Source of the DNA: Mucilaginibacter gossypiicola
GTDB taxonomy: Bacteria; Bacteroidota; Bacteroidia; Sphingobacteriales; Sphingobacteriaceae
Direction: 5' to 3'
Assembly (NCBI RefSeq): GCF_900110105.1
Contig: NZ_FOCL01000002.1
Coordinates: 637,620 to 701,619 of the forward strand
DNA length: 64,000 nucleotides
The notes below the pieces were generated by a model. That model saw only the letters and a program-made list of their open reading frames with translations, was not told the DNA's origin and did not search any database. Position numbers and translations under genes: made by a program. Shown piece after piece: positions 35,385 through 42,996 of this stretch (positions are counted from its first letter, which is position 1; each line of letters begins with the position of its first letter).

Positions 35385-35411
35385 GCAACCAAAACCAATT
35401 AATGCATTATA
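35385..35411 (+). promoter_or_regulatory. ECF-type promoter before membrane protein gene
   Basis: GCAACC (35385-35390) and ATTATA (35406-35411) with a 15-base spacer; the sequence ATTAATGCAT in the spacer also matches the site upstream of sigma. It would direct transcription of the following two membrane genes. Confidence 0.6.
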
Positions 35412-35423
35412 AGGGTAATTAAC

Positions 35424-35915
35424 ATGAAAGATCAGGACGAATTTTTAAAGCAAATGGAAAATCTAAAAGTACCCGATGTAAACCCATCCCAACATCAGGA
35501 TGTAGTAAAAATGGCCATTATGAACGCCGGGCGTTCGGCCGCCCTGGGGTTATGGCTGGTGATAGTGCCATGCTATTTTTTAGTATGCGTATTTATGTAT
35601 TACCACTTTCACGTAAATGCCAACTGGTTTAGTGCAATGTTCAGTGTGATGTTGCAGCTCGAAAAAGTGCCGTATATCGATGTCATCGGCCCCGTGGTGT
35701 TATTTATACTGCCTATCATGTGCATTGTCATCAACCTGCTGTCTATCATTCACGTTGGGATTAGGTCAATTGATCCCGAAAGGCGCAAGGTAAAAGAGCT
35801 TAACATCAGCGTGAGGCTTAAACTATGGAACATCATATTGATCCTGGTTAGCCTGCTCATTGTATTCGCGTTTTTAAACTATGCCATGACAGAAAACATA
35901 TCCATCAAAAACTAA
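35424..35915 (+). CDS. Membrane protein of ECF sigma module, possible anti-sigma factor
   Basis: A 163-residue protein with a soluble, charged N-terminal 35 residues and three predicted membrane helices (ALGLWLVIVPCYFLVCVFMYYHF, VIGPVVLFILPIMCIVINLLSI, LWNIILILVSLLIVFAFLNYA). No anti-sigma family motif such as HXXXCXXC is present. It lies directly downstream of an ECF sigma gene behind a matching ECF promoter, which is the usual place for an anti-sigma or target gene. It is likely regulated by that sigma factor. Function is inferred from context only. Confidence 0.7.
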   Translation: MKDQDEFLKQMENLKVPDVNPSQHQDVVKMAIMNAGRSAALGLWLVIVPCYFLVCVFMYYHFHVNANWFSAMFSVMLQLEKVPYIDVIGPVVLFILPIMCIVINLLSIIHVGIRSIDPERRKVKELNISVRLKLWNIILILVSLLIVFAFLNYAMTENISIKN

Positions 35916-35920
35916 TCATC

Positions 35921-36166
35921 ATGAAACTAAACTGGTTTACCCGCAAAGGGATAATTTACCTACCTGTATCCATTATTGGCTGGGCCATATTAGCCATTGC
36001 ACTTGCTTATGCTGTTTTTACGTTTATTGATATCGATAAACACTCACATTCGGTAAGCGATACACTCATCAATTTTGTATTCAACCTGCTTTTGATTGGG
36101 TTGGTGTATACGTTAATTGCTTATTTCACCGAGAAGAAGCCGGTGCCGAAGATTTCTGAACAATGA
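35921..36166 (+). CDS. Small two-helix membrane protein of sigma module
   Basis: An 81-residue protein with two predicted membrane helices (GIIYLPVSIIGWAILAIALAYAVFTFI and LINFVFNLLLIGLVYTLIAYF) and a short polar tail. It lies 5 bases after the preceding membrane gene, so it is its co-transcribed partner. I do not recognise it. The 5-base gap and the shared ECF promoter make it part of the sigma module. Confidence 0.7.
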   Translation: MKLNWFTRKGIIYLPVSIIGWAILAIALAYAVFTFIDIDKHSHSVSDTLINFVFNLLLIGLVYTLIAYFTEKKPVPKISEQ

Positions 36167-36189
36167 AAGCAACCCCAATCTCAGACAAG

Positions 36190-36216
36190 CCTTACGAAAT
36201 TTTGAAAACTTCGTAA
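36190..36216 (+). terminator. Probable terminator of the sigma module
   Basis: CTTACGAA and TTCGTAAG are perfect arms around ATTTTGAAAAC. No long T-run follows, so it is only a probable terminator. Confidence 0.55.
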
Positions 36217-36315
36217 GGCTGCATAAACCACAACCGACTGTTAATAAAAAAACTAAATGTGGAAATTTTTAAATTTGACTTTCATTTATTGAAAATAATC
36301 CCTATACTTGCAATC

Positions 36316-36338
36316 CGATTTTTACGGGCTAAAAATCG
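36316..36338 (+). promoter_or_regulatory. rplS leader hairpin
   Basis: A perfect 9-base stem, CGATTTTTA and TAAAAATCG, with loop CGGGC. It ends 18 bases before the rplS ATG and lies just after a near-consensus -7 box (TATACTTG, 36303-36310). It may mediate L19 autoregulation. Confidence 0.6.
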
Positions 36339-36356
36339 CATTAAGAGCTTAAAATC

Positions 36357-36704
36357 ATGGATTTAGTAAAATTTGTTGAAGAGCAATCAGTAGAAAAAAA
36401 GCAGCTTCCATCCTTCAAAGCTGGTGATACTGTAAGTGTTCACTATAAAATCAGAGAAGGAAATAAAGAACGCGTTCAGGTTTACCAAGGTGTGGTAATT
36501 CAGCGTAACAGCGTTGGTGTTAGCGAAACTTTTACTGTGCGTAAAGTATCAAATGGCATTGGCGTTGAGCGTATCTTCCCGGTTAACTCTCCAAACATCG
36601 ACAAGATCGAAGTTAACAGTGTTGGTAAAGTTCGTCGTTCAAAACTATACTACCTGCGTGCCCTTACTGGTAAAGCAGCTCGTATCAAGTCAAAACGCGT
36701 TTAA
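36357..36704 (+). CDS. rplS: 50S ribosomal protein L19
   Basis: A 115-residue L19 at the subunit interface. The sequence begins [20 protein letters not shown], then [22 protein letters not shown], with the family signature [17 protein letters not shown] and [11 protein letters not shown]. It has its own promoter region and leader, and a terminator follows 33 bases after the stop, so it is expressed alone. In many bacteria it follows trmD directly. Confidence 0.97.
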   Translation: MDLVKFVEEQSVEKKQLPSFKAGDTVSVHYKIREGNKERVQVYQGVVIQRNSVGVSETFTVRKVSNGIGVERIFPVNSPNIDKIEVNSVGKVRRSKLYYLRALTGKAARIKSKRV

Positions 36705-36737
36705 TTTACCCAACCGCTTAGCGGTATATAAAAAATT

Positions 36738-36775
36738 AAAAGGCCTTTCTGAAAGAAATTTCGGTAAGGCCTTTT
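36738..36775 (+). terminator. rplS terminator
   Basis: AAAAGGCCTT and AAGGCCTTTT are perfect 10-base arms, with a secondary pairing CTGAAA/TTTCGG inside the loop. A short run of T residues is included in the right arm. Confidence 0.85.
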
Positions 36776-37218
36776 GCTATATGATGGTTTTTAGGCTGCC
36801 AGCATGGTAATTAATTGATTATCAAACGAAAATGCATTTACTTACAGAACCTCAGACTTAAACTGTCTCAAGCTGCCGCGGGTTTATAACCCGTGGTGAA
36901 CCATAGCTTAAGCTTTCAGCTTAACACACAAAGTATTATTGAAGCTAAAAGCTTCAATAATACTGAATCACAGGTTACGCTATCGCTAAACCTGCGACAG
37001 TATTTTTACTATTCCAATAAATAAAAATTGTCATTTCGAGTGAGCAGGGAAGGCCCTTCGCAACGGGGGCGAAAGAGAAATCTTATACGCCAATATCTGT
37101 AACCGTTAAAGCATGATGTAGAAGATTTCTCCTCACTCCATCAATTTATCCCTACGCCCGTTTGTCGAATGACAAATCGCTATTTATGCAGAGCGATTGG
37201 CGCATGCAAACTATCCAG
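36776..37218. repeat. Palindromic repeat cluster (three families)
   Basis: This 443-base spacer holds no gene. At 36870-36890 CCGCGGGTTTATAACCCGTGG folds on itself. At 36932-36964 a 15-base perfect stem AGTATTATTGAAGCT has an AAA loop. At 36972-36996 CAGGTT and AACCTG form a further stem. From 37029 to about 37176 is a TGTCATTTCGAG-type element, ending CGAATGACAAA. The first three hairpins look like one composite unit. Confidence 0.7.
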
Positions 37219-37261
37219 GCATAAAAAAAGCAGATGAGCTCCCCATCTGCTTTTTTTATGC
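37219..37261. terminator. Terminator downstream of psd
   Basis: Perfect 18-base arms (GCATAAAAAAAGCAGATG and its complement) around a 7-base loop AGCTCCC. The A/T tracts are symmetrical, so it can work in both directions. The psd stop codon lies 15 bases away. Confidence 0.92.
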
Positions 37262-37275
37262 AAAACGTACGTTAA

Positions 37276-38199
37276 TTATTCGCTGTCTGCTTCTTTAGCT
37301 GCATCCTCGTCAACCTTTCTAGCTTTTGATGCAGATTTTTTAGCAAGTTTCTCTGCAGCACCTTCTTTTGCAGCCGGGTTTTCAACCTCTTCAGGCCGGT
37401 CAGCAACCAGCGAAGGAGCAGGCGTAATGCTATTCATTGTTGGTGTTTCTTCTACCAAAACGGCAGGTTCAACAGGGGCCGCAGGCGGCTCCGGAACAAC
37501 AATTGCATCGGGTTTTGCAGCGTTCTTTACTGGTTCAGGATCAACCAGTTCAGCTAAAACGGTGCGACCGCCTTTTACCACGTCACCAATATTTACAAGA
37601 ATCTTGGTACCCAACGGCAGGAAGACATCCACCCTTGATCCAAACTTAATAAAGCCAAATTGCTGGCCCTGATCAACAATATCACCTTCTTTTACATACC
37701 ATACAATACGGCGGGCCAATGCACCGGCTATCTGCCTGAACAATACCGTTACACCTTTACTGTTTTCAATAGCGATGGTTGTACGTTCGTTCTCTGTTGA
37801 TGACTTGGGGTGCCATGCCACCAGGTATTTGCCTTTATGGTATTTAAAATAGCTTACCACGCCCGCAATTGGGTTGCGGTTTACGTGCACGTTAACCGGC
37901 GACATGAAAACCGACAGCTGAACGCGTTTGTCTTTTAAAAACTCGGTTTCTTCAGTTTCTTCAATTACTACAACCTTGCCATCGGCAGGGCACAGGATAG
38001 TATTTTCGGCTGTTTCAATATCGAAAAACGGACTGCGGAAAAACTGCAGTATGATCAAAAATAAGGCACCCGAAAAAATATAAACTATCCATTTTAAGGT
38101 GTGCGCAGTTGGCATGTAAAACTGGATCAGCGCATTTAAAACAAAAATGAACAGGATAGTAATAGCGAGTGAGGTATAGCCTTCTTTATGTATGGTCAT
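37276..38199 (-). CDS. psd: Phosphatidylserine decarboxylase proenzyme with acidic C-terminal tail
   Basis: A 307-residue inner-membrane enzyme that makes phosphatidylethanolamine. Two N-terminal hydrophobic helices lie at 12-25 and 35-52. Motifs: PADGKVV (71-77), FMSPVNVHVNRNP (98-110), and the self-cleavage site FGSRVDVFLP, where Ser188 of Gly187-Ser188 becomes the pyruvoyl group. The catalytic part ends near residue 221, and the last 85 residues are a Pro/Ala/Glu/Lys low-complexity tail that ordinary homologues lack. It is the last gene of the operon with cdsA and a terminator follows. Confidence 0.93.
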   Translation of the reverse strand: MTIHKEGYTSLAITILFIFVLNALIQFYMPTAHTLKWIVYIFSGALFLIILQFFRSPFFDIETAENTILCPADGKVVVIEETEETEFLKDKRVQLSVFMSPVNVHVNRNPIAGVVSYFKYHKGKYLVAWHPKSSTENERTTIAIENSKGVTVLFRQIAGALARRIVWYVKEGDIVDQGQQFGFIKFGSRVDVFLPLGTKILVNIGDVVKGGRTVLAELVDPEPVKNAAKPDAIVVPEPPAAPVEPAVLVEETPTMNSITPAPSLVADRPEEVENPAAKEGAAEKLAKKSASKARKVDEDAAKEADSE

Positions 38200-38225
38200 T
38201 ATTTATAGGTTTTAATACAAAACTA

Positions 38226-39032
38226 CTAATTTGAAATTAAGTACAGGTATGCATATACAATTGGCGCGGCCATCAGCAGGCCGTCAAACCTGTCGAGCAG
38301 GCCACCGTGGCCTGGTAATATGCCGCCAGAGTCCTTTACGTTTAGGCTCCGCTTGAACATGGATTCGACCAAATCGCCCATAGTGCCAAAGTTTGAAATG
38401 ATAAGCGACATGATGATCCAGTCGAAACAGTTGTACTCTGTATAGAAACGGCTCAAAATATATGCCGCAAAAGCGCAGATCAGGATGCCCCCGATAAAGC
38501 CTTCCCATGATTTTTTGGGCGAATGCCTTTCGAACAGTTTATTACGGCCAAACTTGCTGCCCACCAGGTAAGCCCCGGTATCGTTGCTCCACAGCATAAT
38601 TAAAAAGCCAAGCGGTATGTGAAAATTGAATACCCCATCGCCGCGCGTAAAGGCCATGGCATGGAAAAACAGGAATGGCACAACAGCCATCAGTAAGCCT
38701 AAATAAGTGAAGCCTATATTAGTAAAAGGAGCGGCAGACTTTTTATACAACTCCCCTATAGGGATAAAGCTAAACAGTATGGGCAGCAGTATAATGTATT
38801 TATATGCCGGAAAATAGCAGTTGGCCGCGAAAAAGAAAAACATAATTACTCCGGCAAGCGCCCCGGTAAAACGCTCGGGCTGTATACCGCCCTGCTTAAC
38901 CAGTTTGTAAAACTCAAGCAGGCAAAACAAGCTCAATAACAGGTAAAAAACACTAAATACATATGGGCCTAACAAATTAGACCCAATCATTACGATAATA
39001 AAAAATAAGCCAGTGATGGCGCGTTGTTTCAT
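38226..39032 (-). CDS. cdsA: Phosphatidate cytidylyltransferase
   Basis: A 268-residue polytopic membrane enzyme that makes CDP-diacylglycerol from phosphatidic acid and CTP. About eight helices. The family C-terminal signature is present in SLNVKDSGGILPGHGGLLDRFDGLL with the Lys-Asp and the double Asp at DRFD. Its 3' end is 26 bases from psd, and its ATG overlaps the stop of the DUF2007 gene (ATGA), so the four genes from the CPBP protease to psd form one operon. CdsA and Psd act in successive steps of phospholipid synthesis. Confidence 0.95.
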   Translation of the reverse strand: MKQRAITGLFFIIVMIGSNLLGPYVFSVFYLLLSLFCLLEFYKLVKQGGIQPERFTGALAGVIMFFFFAANCYFPAYKYIILLPILFSFIPIGELYKKSAAPFTNIGFTYLGLLMAVVPFLFFHAMAFTRGDGVFNFHIPLGFLIMLWSNDTGAYLVGSKFGRNKLFERHSPKKSWEGFIGGILICAFAAYILSRFYTEYNCFDWIIMSLIISNFGTMGDLVESMFKRSLNVKDSGGILPGHGGLLDRFDGLLMAAPIVYAYLYLISN

Positions 39033-39241
39033 ATATTAATTTGATTGAGGATCATGATCTCAATAGCCTTACTAAAATCCTCCTGGTGAATATAAACCTC
39101 TATTTCGCCAAAGTTGCGGTGCGATGAATCCTGTTTATTCAGCAAAACGGTATCAATATGATGCCCGGTAAGCATCTGCTTAACAATTTCTGATTGGTAA
39201 AAATTAGTTGAAGTAAAAATTTTAACCCAGTTTTTTTCCAT
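39029..39241 (-). CDS. DUF2007-family putative signal-transducing protein
   Basis: A 70-residue protein with the family pattern: W-V-KIFTSTNFYQSEIVKQMLTGHHIDTVLLNK, then GEIEVYIHQEDFSKAIEIM. The fold is similar to a ferredoxin-like signalling domain, but its role is unproved. It starts one base after the CPBP protease stop and overlaps cdsA by 4 bases, which places it inside the phospholipid operon as a coupled cistron. Confidence 0.88.
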   Translation of the reverse strand: MEKNWVKIFTSTNFYQSEIVKQMLTGHHIDTVLLNKQDSSHRNFGEIEVYIHQEDFSKAIEIMILNQINI

Positions 39242-40186
39242 TTAACTCAACAGCGGGCTTTTTCCTTTAGCAGTATTTCTGTACATAAAAAGCAAAATTA
39301 AAATAATTATTACGCTTAACGCATAGCTCTGGTAATTAAAAACGTGCTGATCGTTAGGATCAAGCGTTATGCGCTTTTGCGAGTACAGGTACAGGATCAC
39401 TACCTGGGTGGCGTTATTTAAAAAATGTGCCCAAACGCTTGTCCAGATGCTGCCGCTCCACATCACAAAATAGCCAAAAAATACGCCCAACGCTACACGC
39501 GGCAAAAAGGTAAAAAACTCCATATGGAAAGCACTGAATAATATAGCGGTGATCCAAATAGCGGCGTGCGGATTTCCCGTCCACCTAATCATGATGGTTT
39601 GCAAGCATCCCCTGAATAAAAATTCTTCGGCAACAGCGGTCAATAGCCCAACAACTAAAACGGCAAAAAGCATGTCTGATACGGTTTTCATTTGCAGCAT
39701 GGCTTCCGTAGCTTTTTGAGCCTGGGCCTCCATAGCACGTAAAGCATCTTCCAGGCTTTTTAAAGGAGCCGGTAAAGCCAGTTTCTGGTTAACATTTACC
39801 AACACTTCCATAACCGGCGAGGAACAGATCATAATAGATAGAATCAGCAATAACAGTACCGGTGGAAATTTGGGAGTAACCTTCAAATAATCTACAGGTT
39901 CTTTTACGATAAAGCGTGCAAAAATTACAGGGACAAGATACAAAGGCAGCGTGGTGCTGATGATCTGTAATGTCCATAAAGCGGCACCAACATGCGGATT
40001 TTGAACATTAAAGGTAAAAGTATCGGTAAGCGTTTGCGATCCGAATATCAACCCAATAATACCGGCAGCTATTAAACTACAGACAATCAGCAGCCCAACA
40101 GTGAGCGCTATTAATATAATAAACTGTAAAAACGGTGTTATTTGACTTCCCTGTGGCTGAGGGGATTGAGATGGGGCTTTTATCAT
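39242..40186 (-). CDS. CPBP-family intramembrane metalloprotease
   Basis: A 314-residue membrane protein with about eight helices. The CAAX-like protease motifs are EEFLFRGCLQ (Glu-Glu-x3-Arg) and FHMEFFTFLPRVALGVFFGY (His with the partner region). The family includes CAAX prenyl proteases and bacteriocin-immunity proteins; the substrate is not known. It is first in the operon with the DUF2007 gene, cdsA and psd, divergent from dusB by 39 bases. Confidence 0.9.
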   Translation of the reverse strand: MIKAPSQSPQPQGSQITPFLQFIILIALTVGLLIVCSLIAAGIIGLIFGSQTLTDTFTFNVQNPHVGAALWTLQIISTTLPLYLVPVIFARFIVKEPVDYLKVTPKFPPVLLLLILSIMICSSPVMEVLVNVNQKLALPAPLKSLEDALRAMEAQAQKATEAMLQMKTVSDMLFAVLVVGLLTAVAEEFLFRGCLQTIMIRWTGNPHAAIWITAILFSAFHMEFFTFLPRVALGVFFGYFVMWSGSIWTSVWAHFLNNATQVVILYLYSQKRITLDPNDQHVFNYQSYALSVIIILILLFMYRNTAKGKSPLLS

Positions 40187-40201
40187 TCGAGGTAAAATTC
40201 G

Positions 40202-40209
40202 TATTTTTG
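40202..40209 (+). promoter_or_regulatory. dusB promoter -7 box (TATTTTTG)
   Basis: An exact TAnnTTTG match 16 bases before the ATG. The -33 element is weak (CTTTTATC). It lies within the 39-base divergent spacer with the CPBP gene. Confidence 0.5.
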
Positions 40210-40225
40210 CAGGCTAAAGATAAGG

Positions 40226-41218
40226 ATGTCTGTACAAATAGGAAATATTGATTTAGGGGAGTTCCCGCTGTTGCTGGCGCCGATGGAGGATGTGAGCGAT
40301 CCACCCTTCCGTTATGTGTGTAAGCAAAACGGCGCGGATATGATGTATACAGAGTTCATCTCAAGCGAGGGCCTGATCCGCGATGCGGCAAAAAGCAGGC
40401 AAAAGCTTGATATTTTTGAATATGAAAGGCCTATCGGCATCCAGATCTTCGGCAGCGATATCGACCACATGCGCGAAGCTACCGAAATAGCTACGCTGGC
40501 GGGGCCCGACCTGATGGATATCAATTATGGCTGCCCGGTAAAACAGGTGGCCTGTCGTGGCGCTGGTGCAAGTCTTTTGCAGGATATTGATAAAATGGTT
40601 GCCATGACCAAAGCAGTTGTTGATGCAACACATTTACCGGTAACCGTAAAAACCCGCCTTGGCTGGGACGATAACACCAAAAACGTTTACGAAGTTGCCG
40701 AACGTCTGCAGGATGTTGGCATCAAGGCGCTTACCATACATGGCCGCACACGTGCACAGATGTATAAAGGCGTGGCCGACTGGGCGTTGATACGCGATAT
40801 CAAAAAAAACCCGCGTATAAAAATCCCCATTTTCGGCAATGGAGACATCGATTCGCCAGAGAAGGCAGCTGCATGGCGCATGGAATATGAGGTTGATGGC
40901 ATGATGATTGGCCGCGCAGCTATCGGTTATCCGTGGATTTTTCGCGAAATTAAGCACTATTTTAAAACCGGCGAATACCTTGATAAGCCAACAATTGCCG
41001 AACGAGTTGCTGCTTGTCGCGCTCATTTATACAAATCAATAGAGTGGAAAGGCCCTAAAACAGGCATTTTTGAAATGCGCAGGCATTACTCTAACTACTT
41101 TAAAGGGATAGATCATTTCAAGGAGTTCAGGATGCGTTTTGTTACTGCCCCTGATCTTGAAGCAGTTGACCAGATACTGGCCGAGATCGAAGAAAAATAT
41201 GCCATTGAAATGGCTTAA
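40226..41218 (+). CDS. dusB: tRNA-dihydrouridine synthase DusB
   Basis: A 330-residue FMN-dependent tRNA-dihydrouridine synthase. Motifs: LAPMEDVSDPPFR at the start, the catalytic Cys103 in MDINYGCPVKQV, RTRAQMYKGVADW (the phosphate-binding segment), and the FMN-site GNGDIDSPEKA. It reduces U17 in tRNA D-loops in E. coli; position is inferred here. It ends 3 bases before a TTG that opens a longer frame of the following gene; apaG itself starts 45 bases downstream at ATG 41264. Confidence 0.95.
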   Translation: MSVQIGNIDLGEFPLLLAPMEDVSDPPFRYVCKQNGADMMYTEFISSEGLIRDAAKSRQKLDIFEYERPIGIQIFGSDIDHMREATEIATLAGPDLMDINYGCPVKQVACRGAGASLLQDIDKMVAMTKAVVDATHLPVTVKTRLGWDDNTKNVYEVAERLQDVGIKALTIHGRTRAQMYKGVADWALIRDIKKNPRIKIPIFGNGDIDSPEKAAAWRMEYEVDGMMIGRAAIGYPWIFREIKHYFKTGEYLDKPTIAERVAACRAHLYKSIEWKGPKTGIFEMRRHYSNYFKGIDHFKEFRMRFVTAPDLEAVDQILAEIEEKYAIEMA

Positions 41219-41235
41219 TATTTGCTCCCTTTCTA

Positions 41236-41243
41236 TATATTTG
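41236..41243 (+). promoter_or_regulatory. Candidate apaG promoter -7 box (TATATTTG)
   Basis: An exact TAnnTTTG match, 20 bases before the apaG ATG, located after the dusB stop. It argues for ATG 41264 and not the TTG 41222 as start. Confidence 0.45.
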
Positions 41244-41263
41244 AAATAAACGATACTTGTCAC

Positions 41264-41650
41264 ATGGTTACCACTATAACTGAGGGTGTTAAGGTTTCCA
41301 TCGAAACCATATATCAGCCGGAGTATTCAAACCCGGCAAACGATCATTTTATGTTTGCTTATAAGGTAAGCATTGAAAACATGACCAACTACGCCATCAG
41401 GTTGATGAGCCGCCATTGGTACATCTTTGATTCAAACGGCGCAAAACGAGAAGTGGAAGGCGAAGGAGTAGTAGGCTTGCAACCCGTTATTGAACCGGGC
41501 CACACGCATGAGTACGTATCGGGCTGCAACCTCAAAACAGATATGGGCAACATGAAGGGCGAATATCATATGATCCGCCTGTTGGATAACGCCAATTTCA
41601 ATGTGCAGATTCCTGAGTTTTATTTGATAGCACCGTACAGGTTGAATTGA
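41264..41650 (+). CDS. apaG: ApaG protein
   Basis: A 128-residue ApaG, a fibronectin-III-like fold found near KsgA in proteobacteria. The pattern is EGVKVSIETIYQPEYSNPANDHFMFAYKVSIEN, RHWYIFDSNG, VVGLQPVIEPGHTHEYVSGCNL, and IPEFYLIAP at the end, all family landmarks. The function is not settled. The ATG at 41264 gives the normal family start. Transcription is from the dusB side, and a terminator follows at 41705. Confidence 0.92.
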   Translation: MVTTITEGVKVSIETIYQPEYSNPANDHFMFAYKVSIENMTNYAIRLMSRHWYIFDSNGAKREVEGEGVVGLQPVIEPGHTHEYVSGCNLKTDMGNMKGEYHMIRLLDNANFNVQIPEFYLIAPYRLN

Positions 41651-41698
41651 GAGTTGTAAGAAACAAGAAGTCAAGATTCAAGAAACAAGAGAGAAAAA
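41651..41698. repeat. AAGAAACAAGAAGTCAAGATTC repeat
   Basis: A purine-rich short-word stretch between apaG and its terminator, of the same type as at 42820-42990 and 33813-33912. Confidence 0.55.
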
Positions 41699-41704
41699 AT
41701 AAAG

Positions 41705-41734
41705 AAGCCCTGGCTGATTGCTCAGTTAGGGCTT
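41705..41734 (+). terminator. apaG terminator
   Basis: AAGCCCT and AGGGCTT form the stem, with GCTGA/TCAGT above it; GTTATAT follows. Confidence 0.8.
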
Positions 41735-41788
41735 TGTTATATAATGTACTTCCTGGGGACAATTGTTTAATTCCAGGGAAAATATAGC

Positions 41789-42721
41789 TTAGCGTTGTCT
41801 TTCCCGGTGTTGCGCCGCCTGATGCCGTGCAGGCACCTGCCTCTGCGGTGTCCTGGCCCGTTGCTGATTTACCGGTCTTGGCTGATTACCTTCGGGCCTT
41901 GGCTGATTATTTACCGGCCTTGGCTGGTTACTAACCGGATGATCGGTACTTTCTGAAGGGCGAGGCTTTCCGGGGTTATTGTTGACGTTGCTCCTTGAGA
42001 ATGACCGGGCATTGTTTCCTTCCGGTGTAAAGCGGCTCCCGTTAACCTTGTTCATGGCTGCGGTAGTGGGGTGACCGTTATTATTTTTTGCAAACTGACT
42101 TTGGTCTTTTACCGCAACTTGTCGGTGGGTAATTTGATCAGAGGTGGGCTGTATGTGATTTTCCTTTTCGGCAGCCCGCTCCTGTGGCTGCGGTTTTGCG
42201 GCTACACCACCCGGTCCGTTAAAACTGTTATTGTTAACGGTAACATTATTAACCACTGTTTTATTGATATAGGTATTATGCACAACCGTGTTATTAACAT
42301 TTACAACGGCCGTGTTATACTGAAATGAATTACCCGCCCAGCGACCGCCAACATAGCCGGTACCAACATAACCGTAGCCATAATTTACCCCTCCGTAAAA
42401 CCCGATATGATGGCCCCAATATCCTTCATGATAAACATAAACGGCGCCGTCATAACCCCAGTAGCCTGGCGTCCACAAATAACCAACTGCCGGCGGGCTT
42501 ACCCATACGCCCGGTACCCAATAATATCCGCCATCCTGATCATAAGCCCAGTAACCGGGAGTCCATAAATATCCGTCGACAGGGCAGGGAGGCTGGGTAT
42601 AAGTTGGCAATACAGGCGGCGCTATATTCACAGATACCCCTACACTGATTTGTGCATAAGTTTTAACTGATGCTACCGACACTATCAAAAGCACCATCAA
42701 TACGCTTGTTATCTTTTTCAT
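41789..42721 (-). CDS. Exported YXWGXW-repeat protein
   Basis: A 310-residue protein with signal peptide MKKITSVLMVLLIVSVASVKTYAQ. Residues about 30-120 contain repeats of the GYLWTPGYWAYD type: three copies of a Y/W-rich unit (WTPGYW, WVPGVW, WTPGYW), then HEGYWG. This is the YXWGXW-repeat family of Bacteroidota. A Gly/Tyr/Asn-rich middle and a Pro/Arg/Gln-rich C-terminal tail with NQPRPV repeats follow, so much of it is disordered. The M1 two codons upstream at 42727 is less probable. No enzyme motif was seen; it may bind the cell envelope. Confidence 0.85.
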   Translation of the reverse strand: MKKITSVLMVLLIVSVASVKTYAQISVGVSVNIAPPVLPTYTQPPCPVDGYLWTPGYWAYDQDGGYYWVPGVWVSPPAVGYLWTPGYWGYDGAVYVYHEGYWGHHIGFYGGVNYGYGYVGTGYVGGRWAGNSFQYNTAVVNVNNTVVHNTYINKTVVNNVTVNNNSFNGPGGVAAKPQPQERAAEKENHIQPTSDQITHRQVAVKDQSQFAKNNNGHPTTAAMNKVNGSRFTPEGNNARSFSRSNVNNNPGKPRPSESTDHPVSNQPRPVNNQPRPEGNQPRPVNQQRARTPQRQVPARHQAAQHRERQR

Positions 42722-42996
42722 AATCAATGATTTTAACCAAACCTACCTGCATAATATGAACATTACATTAAGTTTTGGCCGGTTAAATGAACGGATCATG
42801 AAGTTAGAGATTTGAAGACAGCAAGAAGTCAAGATTCAAGAACCAAGAAGGAAAACCCTGAAAATAAAAGAACCCTAACTGAATAATCGGTTAGGGTTCT
42901 TTTGTTGAATGTCAACCTAAAACATTCTTGTTTCTTGACTCCTGCTATCCTGCTTCTTTCTCGGCTCTTGAATCTTGATTTCTTGTCTCTTGAAGC
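42722..42996. repeat. Spacer with short-word inverted repeats and a terminator
   Basis: GCAAGAAGTCAAGATTCAAGAACC near 42829-42852 is mirrored by CTTGAATCTTGATTTCTTGTC near 42967-42987. The arms surround a terminator at 42866-42903. No gene. Confidence 0.65.
42866..42903. terminator. Terminator between divergent or tandem minus-strand genes
   Basis: Perfect 14-base arms (AAAAGAACCCTAAC and its complement) around a 10-base loop, with T residues in the right arm. It lies downstream of the metallopeptidase gene on the minus strand and upstream of the YXWGXW gene. Confidence 0.88.

Larger units (their letters stand above)
36167..36356. other. Spacer and leader before rplS
   Basis: A 190-base spacer. 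A CTTACGAAATTTTGAAAACTTCGTAAG hairpin lies at about 36190-36217 and probably ends the sigma-module transcript. TATACTTG at 36303-36310 is a near match to the -7 box. The rplS leader hairpin follows. Confidence 0.6.

Noticed and set aside
36190..36216. Alternative rplS leader role for the CTTACGAA hairpin
   Set aside because: It lies before the -7 box of rplS, so it cannot be in the transcript that starts there. It was assigned as a probable end of the sigma-module transcript.
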